NCBI RefSeq assembly: GCF_003386285.1
Contig: NZ_QPNC01000033.1
Location: 37,970-101,969, forward strand
Direction of reading: 5' to 3'
DNA: 64,000 nucleotides
Source: Nocardiopsis sp. FIRDI 009
Lineage (GTDB): Bacteria; Actinomycetota; Actinomycetes; Streptosporangiales; Streptosporangiaceae
Part shown: in pieces, positions 15,050-21,434 of the stretch
Layout of the letters: every line of letters starts with the position of its first letter
How positions within the stretch are numbered: the first letter of the stretch is position 1
Notes under the pieces: model-generated
Seen by the model: only the letters and a program-made list of their open reading frames with translations
The model's database searches: none
Told to the model about the DNA's origin: nothing
Position numbers and translations under genes: made by a program

Positions 15050-17092
15050 GTGAACGACAGGCGTTCGGAGCCCGGCGTGTGGGAGGCGCCCCGCACCGTG
15101 CTGACGTCGGGGCTCGCGGGCGTGCTGGCCCGCGTCACCGGCGCGGCCGAGGTCAGGATCGACGTCGCCCTCCCGGAAACCGCCCCTTCCGGTCCGCACC
15201 TGTCCGTGGTGGTCGCCACGGGCGACGACCCGGCCTTCGACGACCTGCTCGGCCGGGTCGGACGCGCCTTCTCCTCGGCCGGTGTGAGGGAGCGGCCGCT
15301 CGCGGCGCCGGGCTCCGTCACGGTGACGACGGACGAGGACCTGTCCCCCGACGAGGAGGACCGCGCCCTGGCGGTGGTCGGGTGGGACGATGACGGCGAC
15401 GGGCCGGAGGTCCGCTGCTCCCCCGGGCTCCTCGACGACGTCTGGGGGGACGGGGTGGCCGGCCGGCTCCTCCGTCTGCTGGAGGAGGGCGTGGCGCGTC
15501 CGGACACGCGGCTCAGCGCGCTGCCCGTCATGGCCCGCAGTGAGTACAAGCGATCCGTGTCGGGCTGGAACGACACCGCTGTCCCCTACCCGAACACCGG
15601 CCTGTGCCTGCATGAACTGTTCGAGCGGTGGGCCGACCGCACGCCGGACGCCGTCGCGGCCAGGTTCGAGGGCGTGGAGGTGAGCTACGCGGAGCTGAAC
15701 CGGCGTGCCAACCGGTTGGCCGCCCACCTGAACCGCCTGGGCGTGGCCGCCGAGCAGGCGGTCGGTGTCCTGCTGCCGCGCGGGCTCGAACTGCCCAGGG
15801 CCGTCATGGGTGTGCTCAAGGCCGGAGGCGCCTACCTGCCGCTGGACCCGGACCACCCGCCGGAGCGGCTGGCGCGGGTCACCTCCGACGCCGGGTGTTC
15901 GGTGGCGGTGACCACGACGTCGCTCGCCGGTGCGCTGCCCCCCGAGGTCCTGCCCCTGTGCGTGGACTCCCCCGCGGTCTCGGCGGCCGTCGACGCGGCG
16001 CCGGACGACGACCCCGGCCACGCCACCGACCCGAGGAACCTGGCCTACGTCCTGTACACCTCGGGCTCCTCCGGTATGCCCAAGGGCGTACTCGTGCAGC
16101 ACGACTCGGTGGTGAACATGGTGGAGTGCAACCACCACTCCTACGGTGTCGGACCGGGGGACCGGATCCTCCAGTACTCCAACCCGTGCTTCGACGTGAG
16201 CGTGGTCGACTTCTTCGCCAGTCTGTGCAACGGGGCCACGCTGGTCCTGGCCCCGCGGAGCACGCTGGTGGACCCCGACGCCCTCGTCTCCCTCATGCGC
16301 CGTGAGCGGGTGACCTTCCTGGAGATCACCACGGCGGTGGCGCGGCTCCTGGACCTGGACACGCTGCCGGACCTGCGGATCATCAACGTCGGCGGGGAGG
16401 CCCTCACCGGCGATGTCGTGGTCGGTCTGCAGAACGGTCACCGGGTGGTCCACAACAAGTACGGCCCCACGGAGACCACCGTGTTCACCACCGCGTACCT
16501 GTGTGTCAACGGTGACTCCGAGAGCAGGACCCCCATAGGCACCCCGGTGCCCAACCACCGGGCGTACGTGACGGACCCCCTCCAGAACCCCGTGCCGGTG
16601 GGCGCGGCGGGGGAGTTACTGATCGGGGGAGCCGGAGTCACCCGGGGCTACCTGGGCAGCCCCGGCCTCACGGCGGAGCGGTTCGTCCCGGACCCGTGGT
16701 CCGCCGACGGCGGGCGCCTGTACCGGACCGGGGACCGGGCCCGCTGGCGTCCGGACGGCAACCTGGAGTTCCTCGGCCGTGTGGACAGCCAGTTGAAGAT
16801 GAACGGGCTGCGGATCGAACCGGGCGAGGTGGAGACCGCCGTGTGCGGGCTCGACTCCGTGGAGGCCTCCGTGGTCGACCTGGACGAGGCCTCGGGCGGC
16901 CATTCCCTGGTCGTCTTCATCCAACCCGCGTCGGGCCATACGGCGCCCACCACGGGTGAGCTCCGCCAGCGGTTGAGGGACGTGCTGCCGTCGGCCTGGA
17001 TCCCGGCCAGGGTGGTGGCGGTCGACGCGATGCCGCTGAACCGGAACGGGAAGATCGACCGCAGGCGGCTGGTGCGCCCGGCGGGACGGTAG
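15050..17092 (+). CDS. Stand-alone NRPS adenylation domain with vestigial N-terminal condensation fragment
   Basis: This 680-residue protein has about 170 residues resembling the end of a condensation domain and its linker (SALPVMARSEYKRSVSGWND), then a complete adenylation domain: A3 YTSGSSGMPKG, A4 FDVSVVDFF, A5 NKYGPTETT, A7 YRTGD, A8 GRVDSQLKMNGLRIEPGE and A10 PLNRNGKIDR. It stops about a dozen residues later with no carrier domain. My hand alignment gives the pocket residues D-V-V-E-I-V-K-V-F-K, with an acidic residue at 278 and Lys at 322; I know no match. The GTG start has GGAGAG just upstream. The amino acid loaded may be the unusual diamino acid of this cluster, which is a guess. Confidence 0.88.
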   Translation: MNDRRSEPGVWEAPRTVLTSGLAGVLARVTGAAEVRIDVALPETAPSGPHLSVVVATGDDPAFDDLLGRVGRAFSSAGVRERPLAAPGSVTVTTDEDLSPDEEDRALAVVGWDDDGDGPEVRCSPGLLDDVWGDGVAGRLLRLLEEGVARPDTRLSALPVMARSEYKRSVSGWNDTAVPYPNTGLCLHELFERWADRTPDAVAARFEGVEVSYAELNRRANRLAAHLNRLGVAAEQAVGVLLPRGLELPRAVMGVLKAGGAYLPLDPDHPPERLARVTSDAGCSVAVTTTSLAGALPPEVLPLCVDSPAVSAAVDAAPDDDPGHATDPRNLAYVLYTSGSSGMPKGVLVQHDSVVNMVECNHHSYGVGPGDRILQYSNPCFDVSVVDFFASLCNGATLVLAPRSTLVDPDALVSLMRRERVTFLEITTAVARLLDLDTLPDLRIINVGGEALTGDVVVGLQNGHRVVHNKYGPTETTVFTTAYLCVNGDSESRTPIGTPVPNHRAYVTDPLQNPVPVGAAGELLIGGAGVTRGYLGSPGLTAERFVPDPWSADGGRLYRTGDRARWRPDGNLEFLGRVDSQLKMNGLRIEPGEVETAVCGLDSVEASVVDLDEASGGHSLVVFIQPASGHTAPTTGELRQRLRDVLPSAWIPARVVAVDAMPLNRNGKIDRRRLVRPAGR

Positions 17093-17118
17093 TCACGGTC
17101 CCCGGTCCCCTCCGGTTG

Positions 17119-17144
17119 CCAAAAATATGCAGACCGGTCTAGTC
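17119..17144 (+). promoter_or_regulatory. Operator/promoter of the tetR gene
   Basis: CCAAAAATATG followed by the perfect palindrome AGACCGGTCT lies 9 bp before the tetR start. TTGCCA and TAGTCT with 17 bp between them could be -35 and -10 elements, placing the palindrome on the promoter. A near copy precedes the next gene at 17759, so the TetR protein very likely binds both. Confidence 0.75.
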
Positions 17145-17152
17145 TTGCCCCC

Positions 17153-17725
17153 ATGGGAACCAAGGGAGCGGCCACACGGGCACGGCTCGTGGACGGCGCG
17201 CGCGAACTGCTGGAGGCGCACGGGTACTCCGGCACCGGGCTCAACCAGGTGCTGTCCGCCAGCGGCACCCCGCGCGGCTCCCTCTACTTCCACTTCCCCG
17301 GCGGCAAGGACGAACTCGTCACGGCGGCCCTGGAGGCGGCGGGCGCGGAGATCGGAACACTCCTGCGCGAGCTGTCCGAGGAGACGCCCGACACGGTCGG
17401 CCTCGTCCACGCCGTGATCGACCACTTCACCGCCAGGATGGAGGGGTCGGCGTTCACCAAGGGCTGCCCCCTCGCCGCCACGGCCCTGGACGTGGCGGCC
17501 ACCAACGACGCCGTGCACGCGGTCTGCCGTGACGTCTACTCGTCCTGGCAGCGGGTGCTGGCGGACCGCCTGGCCGCGGACGGGCTCGACCGCGCCCGGG
17601 CGGACGCCAACGCCTGGTCCGTCCTGTCCGTCATCGAGGGGGCGCTCCTCCTGGCCAGGGCGACCCGCGACCGGGCTCCGCTCGACGCCGCGCGGGGGAC
17701 GGTCACCCGGATCCTCGACGCATAG
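17153..17725 (+). CDS. TetR-family repressor (LmrA/YxaF-like)
   Basis: This 190-residue regulator has a TetR helix-turn-helix at residues ~8-50 (LLEAHGYSGTGLNQVLSASGTPRGSLYFHFPGGKDEL) and a LmrA/YxaF-type ligand domain with FTKGCPLAATALDVA. It would bind its own promoter and that of the downstream reductase-hydrolase gene through matching palindromes. Related repressors respond to small hydrophobic compounds. There is no evident operator of this type before the biosynthetic genes, so its control may be limited to this two-gene unit. Confidence 0.88.
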   Translation: MGTKGAATRARLVDGARELLEAHGYSGTGLNQVLSASGTPRGSLYFHFPGGKDELVTAALEAAGAEIGTLLRELSEETPDTVGLVHAVIDHFTARMEGSAFTKGCPLAATALDVAATNDAVHAVCRDVYSSWQRVLADRLAADGLDRARADANAWSVLSVIEGALLLARATRDRAPLDAARGTVTRILDA

Positions 17726-17727
17726 CC

Positions 17728-17751
17728 GAGACCCCGCGCGACGGGGTTCTC
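17728..17751 (+). terminator. Hairpin after tetR
   Basis: GAGA-CCCCG and CGGGG-TTCTC pair around a CGCGA loop directly after the tetR stop, just before the second operator. It would separate tetR transcription from that of the next gene. Confidence 0.5.
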
Positions 17752-17758
17752 GCGTGTT

Positions 17759-17784
17759 CCAAAAATATGTAGATAGGTCTACTT
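17759..17784 (+). promoter_or_regulatory. Second TetR operator, before the reductase-hydrolase gene
   Basis: CCAAAAATATG followed by the imperfect palindrome GTAGATAGGTCTAC matches the tetR operator at 17119, with differences mainly in the palindrome centre. It lies 11 bp before the ATG and overlaps a likely -10 element (TACTTA) and the AAGGAG ribosome-binding site region. It marks the fusion gene as a direct target of the TetR protein. Confidence 0.75.
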
Positions 17785-17795
17785 AAGGAGTGGCC

Positions 17796-19604
17796 ATGCC
17801 AGCAGCACGAACCCCGGACACCCTCGTCCTCGGGGCGACCGGTCTCATCGGCCGCCACCTGGTGGCCGAACTCCTCCGGGGCGGGCGCACCGTCGCCGCG
17901 GCGACCCGGGGCGGCCCCCGCCGGGAGGCGCTGCTGTCGTGGCTGCGCGACCGCGGGCTTCCCACCGACCGGTTGACCACCGTCCGGGTCGACGCCACGC
18001 GCCCCGGACTCGGCCTCGACGCGGACGACGCGCGGACCCTGGAGTCCGTCCGCGACGTCCACAACTGCGCGGCCGTGTACCGCTTCGGCATGGGCCGGCA
18101 GGAGGCCAGGACCGCCAACGTCGACAGCGCCCTGCACGTCCTCGCCTGGGCCGCGCGCCTGCCCGGCCTGCGGCGGCTCGTCCACGTCACCGGCTACCGC
18201 GCGGGCGCACCGGGCCTGACCGCGACGGACACGGACCGGCTCTACCGTGAGCACGGCGCCTACGAGGCGTCCAAGATCGAGGCCGACACCGCCGTCCGGG
18301 ACCTGGCGGAGCGCGAGGGCCTGCCGCTGACCGTCGTCAACCCCTCGACGGTGATCGGCGACTCGGTGACGGGCGAGTCCGGCCAGTACATCGGCCTGGC
18401 CGAGACCATCCGCGACCTGTGGCTCGGGCGGCTCCCGCTCGCTCCGGGCGGCCCCGCGACCTTCGTCCCCGTGGTGACCGTCGACCACCTCGCCCGCTTC
18501 CTCGCCGCCGTCCCCGAACACGACACCGGCGGTGTCCGCGCCCACTGGGTCCTCGACGAGTCCACGCCCAACCTGCGCGAACTCCTGGACGGCCTCGCCC
18601 GCCACCTGGGGGTGCGCCCGCCGCGCGGATCCGTGCCCGTCGGGCTGCTGCGCCGCCTGCCCCGCGCGGTGACCCGCACCGAACCCGAGACGCTCACGTT
18701 CCTCAGCGACGACCGCTACGACACGGCGTCCGCCAACGCGCTCGCCGCGGCCGCCGGTCTGACCCACCCGCCGGTGTGGACGTCGCTCACCCGATGGGCG
18801 GACCGGCTGGTCTCCGAGGGCTTCGGGGCGCTGCCCGACGGGGTCGCCGGAGGTCTGCGCCCGGTCGCCGGAACCCGCACCTACCTCACCGGGGACCGGG
18901 TGTCCCCGTCCTACGTCCTGCTGCACGGCCTGCCCCTGGACGGCGAGTCCTGGCGTCCGGTGGCCGACCTCCTCGACGCCCCCGTCCTCGTCCCCGACCT
19001 GCCGGGGCTGGGGCGCTCCGGCCCCTCCCCCGTCCCGGACGGCGTGTGGCTCGGGGAGCTGCTCGGCTCGGTGGTGACCAGACCGGTCCTCGTCGGCCAC
19101 TCGGCCGGGTGTGCGCCCCTGGTGCGGTACGCGCACGCGCACCCCGAGCGGGTCGGCGGCCTCGTCCTGGTCGCCCCCGCCTTCCTCCAGGGGCGGAGCT
19201 CCGGCCCCGGGCACGCGCGCCCCCTGGTCCGCGCGGCGCTGCCACGGCTGTCGGCCGAACGGCTGCGCCGGATGACCGGGGTCGAGGAGCACCGGACCGA
19301 CCTGGACCGGGTCGTGGCCAGCGCGGTCCTCGGCCTGCGGCGCCCGGGATCGGCCGCCCGCGTCGCGCGCACGCTGTCCGAGGGGCGGCGCACGGCCCTC
19401 CGGACGGAACTGCGCGCGCTGCTCGCCTCCTGCCCCGTCCCGGTGACGGTGGTCGCGGGCGAGCACGACCCCGTCGAGACGGTGGACCCCCGGCACCGGG
19501 TGGTCCGGGTTCCGGGGGCCGGGCACCACCCCCACCTGGTCGACCCGCGGACGGTCGCCGAGACCGTCGCCGAGGCCGGAGCGGGCCAGGCGGCGGTGGG
19601 CTGA
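17796..19604 (+). CDS. Fusion of an extended short-chain dehydrogenase/reductase and an alpha/beta hydrolase
   Basis: The 602-residue product begins with a Rossmann domain (GATGLIG at 13-19, Tyr156-x-x-x-Lys160 in YEASK) of the extended SDR type. Sugar-epimerase or aldehyde/hydroxysteroid reductase relatives are the closest look. From about residue 365 an alpha/beta hydrolase domain follows, with HGLPLDGESW at the oxyanion hole, Ser436 in VGHSAG and a late Asp/His (VAGEHDP, GAGHHPHL). Such a fusion suggests sequential reduction or oxidation and ester/lactone hydrolysis of one compound. It is under the adjacent TetR repressor. AAGGAG lies 6 bp before the ATG. Confidence 0.8.
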   Translation: MPAARTPDTLVLGATGLIGRHLVAELLRGGRTVAAATRGGPRREALLSWLRDRGLPTDRLTTVRVDATRPGLGLDADDARTLESVRDVHNCAAVYRFGMGRQEARTANVDSALHVLAWAARLPGLRRLVHVTGYRAGAPGLTATDTDRLYREHGAYEASKIEADTAVRDLAEREGLPLTVVNPSTVIGDSVTGESGQYIGLAETIRDLWLGRLPLAPGGPATFVPVVTVDHLARFLAAVPEHDTGGVRAHWVLDESTPNLRELLDGLARHLGVRPPRGSVPVGLLRRLPRAVTRTEPETLTFLSDDRYDTASANALAAAAGLTHPPVWTSLTRWADRLVSEGFGALPDGVAGGLRPVAGTRTYLTGDRVSPSYVLLHGLPLDGESWRPVADLLDAPVLVPDLPGLGRSGPSPVPDGVWLGELLGSVVTRPVLVGHSAGCAPLVRYAHAHPERVGGLVLVAPAFLQGRSSGPGHARPLVRAALPRLSAERLRRMTGVEEHRTDLDRVVASAVLGLRRPGSAARVARTLSEGRRTALRTELRALLASCPVPVTVVAGEHDPVETVDPRHRVVRVPGAGHHPHLVDPRTVAETVAEAGAGQAAVG

Positions 19605-19695
19605 GGGGACCGCCCGAGTTGTACGATCGTTGCGGCACGACCCCCGCCCCGGCGGCCCGGGGCGGAATCCACGGCGACCACGGAAACGGACGGGC

Positions 19696-20460
19696 ATGGA
19701 CGCTGAGGCAACCCAGGTAATGACCAGGACCGGTCAGTTCACGACCACGACCGTCAGCTGGGAGACCCCCGTACGCAGCAGGCTCGCCGCCGCGATCGAC
19801 CGCCTCTCCGGCCCGCTGGCCGAGCTGGTCGAGCGCGACGCCAACGAGGGCGACACCCGCATGCTGGTCGCCGACCTCCTCAGCGTCGGCATGAACTACA
19901 GCAAGTACCAGGACCTGACCACCGAGTACCGCACCGGCGGCGAGTCGGTCGACTACGCGATCGTCCGCGACGACGAGCTCTTCGCCCCCGTCGAGGTCAA
20001 GGGCATCGCGCAGGACCTGGACATCCGCAACATCCAGACGGCCCGCAGGGTGGCCGCCGAGCACGGGGCCGAGTGGATCGTGCTGACCAACGGACGGTTG
20101 TGGAAGGCCTACCACCTGCGTCCCGACGAGGACGGCGAGTCGACCCGCCCCGTCCTGATCGTCGACGTCGACCTCATGGACGCCGACGCCCACGACCGCA
20201 ACATCGACGCCCTGTTCCACCTCACCCACGAGGCGGTCGAGCACGGGCGCCTGGAGACGCTGCGCAGGTGGAACGAGGCGCTGGAGGCCGCCCCGCTCGC
20301 GGCGGTCCTGCGGTCGGAGGCCGTGGTCGCGGCGGTCCGCGAGGAGGTCCGCCGCGCGACCGGGCACCCCGGGCACCTCGGCGACGCCGACCAGGTCCTG
20401 CGCGCGCTGACCGAGGACGTCATCGCGCGGGGGCTGCTGTCCGAGGACGACGGGGAGTAA
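19696..20460 (+). CDS. HsdR N-terminal-like nuclease-fold protein
   Basis: This 254-residue protein resembles the N-terminal nuclease domain of type I restriction R subunits, without the helicase part. A PD-(D/E)xK-like core is visible: Asp86 in ESVDYAIV, then Glu100-Val-Lys102 in PVEVKGI, with NIQTARRVAAEHGAEWIVLTNG after it. The C-terminal ~70 residues are helical. Free-standing members are widespread and not linked to HsdM/HsdS; none is present here. It could be a nuclease or only a DNA-binding relic. The start is the ATG at 19696; no neighbour overlaps it. Confidence 0.7.
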   Translation: MDAEATQVMTRTGQFTTTTVSWETPVRSRLAAAIDRLSGPLAELVERDANEGDTRMLVADLLSVGMNYSKYQDLTTEYRTGGESVDYAIVRDDELFAPVEVKGIAQDLDIRNIQTARRVAAEHGAEWIVLTNGRLWKAYHLRPDEDGESTRPVLIVDVDLMDADAHDRNIDALFHLTHEAVEHGRLETLRRWNEALEAAPLAAVLRSEAVVAAVREEVRRATGHPGHLGDADQVLRALTEDVIARGLLSEDDGE

Positions 20461-20518
20461 CGAGGACGTCCCCGGCGTGAGCGACGACGCCCCCGGCGCC
20501 TGACCCGGCCCGGGGCGG

Positions 20519-21262
20519 TCAGGCCGTACGGGCCGGACGCGTGCCCAGGTAGACCGTGTTGCTGGAGGGCCGCTCCTGGTAGGGGTTGGGGAAGGCGACC
20601 ACCTCGGCGCGGACCCGGTCCAGGACCGCGCCGAGCACCTCCAGATACGCCTCGTCGGGCGGGTCGTCGGACCACAGCGCGAACACCCCGCCGGGACGCA
20701 GGTGCTCGGCGAGCCTCCGGGTCCCCTCAAGGGTGTAGAACGCCTCGTGCGCGGGGGCGAGGACGTGGCGCGGCGAGTGGTCGATGTCGACGACGACCGC
20801 GTCGAACACGCGGTCGGGCTCCTCGGGCAGCAGACCCCCGGGCGAGGCGACCGCCGCGAAGAAGTCGCCGTGCACCAGACGGCAGCGGGGGTCGGCGGAC
20901 AGGTTCCCCGCCGCCGGGACCAGGCCCCGTTCGTGCCAGTCGACCACCGCGGCCAGGGCCTCGATGACGGTCAGCGAACGCACCCCGGGGTCGTCGAGCA
21001 CGGTGGCGGCCGTGTAGCCCAGGCCGAGCCCGCCGACGACCACGTCGAACCCGCCCTCCCCGTCCCCGGCGCGCAGTTCGGCGAGGGCGAGCCGCGCCAT
21101 CTCCTCCTCCGCCGCGGTGAACAGGCTCGACATGAGGAACTCGTCGTCGAGCCGGATCTCGTGGACGTCGGCGCCCGCCACGGGGTCCCACCGGCGGCGG
21201 AGGCTGATCTCACCCATGGGGGTGGGGCACCAGCCCAGTTCCTCGATCTTCGGTTTCGCCAC
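20519..21262 (-). CDS. Spermidine-synthase-like SAM-fold protein
   Basis: This 247-residue protein begins KPKIEELGWCPTPMGEISLRRR, typical of an actinobacterial family annotated as spermidine synthase-like. The Rossmann core shows VVGGLGLGYTAATVLD and LTVIEALAAVVDW for cofactor binding, VHGDFF, then FDAVVVDIDHSPRHVL. The GTG at 21262 with GGAGTG upstream was chosen over an internal ATG because the preceding residues are conserved in the family. True aminopropyl transfer is uncertain, as there is no SpeD or other polyamine gene nearby; it may be a methyltransferase. Confidence 0.7.
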   Translation of the reverse strand: MAKPKIEELGWCPTPMGEISLRRRWDPVAGADVHEIRLDDEFLMSSLFTAAEEEMARLALAELRAGDGEGGFDVVVGGLGLGYTAATVLDDPGVRSLTVIEALAAVVDWHERGLVPAAGNLSADPRCRLVHGDFFAAVASPGGLLPEEPDRVFDAVVVDIDHSPRHVLAPAHEAFYTLEGTRRLAEHLRPGGVFALWSDDPPDEAYLEVLGAVLDRVRAEVVAFPNPYQERPSSNTVYLGTRPARTA

Positions 21263-21334
21263 GGGCACTCCTGGCCTGGGAGGAAGCGGGTACACCGGCG
21301 ACCCTACGACACGGCGGGCTTTCCCCAGGGAGAT

Positions 21335-21359
21335 CCGCAAGTTTGCGGAAATTTTCCGG
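21335..21359 (+). promoter_or_regulatory. Overlapping palindromes before the pullulanase gene (possible LacI/MalR-type operator)
   Basis: CCGCAAGTTTGCGG (6-bp arms) runs directly into CGGAAATTTTCCG, forming two adjoining inverted repeats 76-100 bp before the pullulanase start; CTTGCAGAG follows. Starch-degrading genes in actinobacteria are often repressed by LacI-type proteins at CTTGCA-like half-sites. No regulator gene is adjacent. Confidence 0.45.
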
Positions 21360-21434
21360 AAACTCTTGCAGAGCGAGCTCGGCCCTCATTACCGTTCCGG
21401 TGACCGCCCCCCGGCGAGAGGACCGGCCTCCCCC

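Noticed and set aside
19623..19630. ACGATCGT palindrome before the HsdR-N-like gene, considered as an operator
   Set aside because: An 8-bp palindrome occurs by chance at this length and no second copy or regulator supports it.
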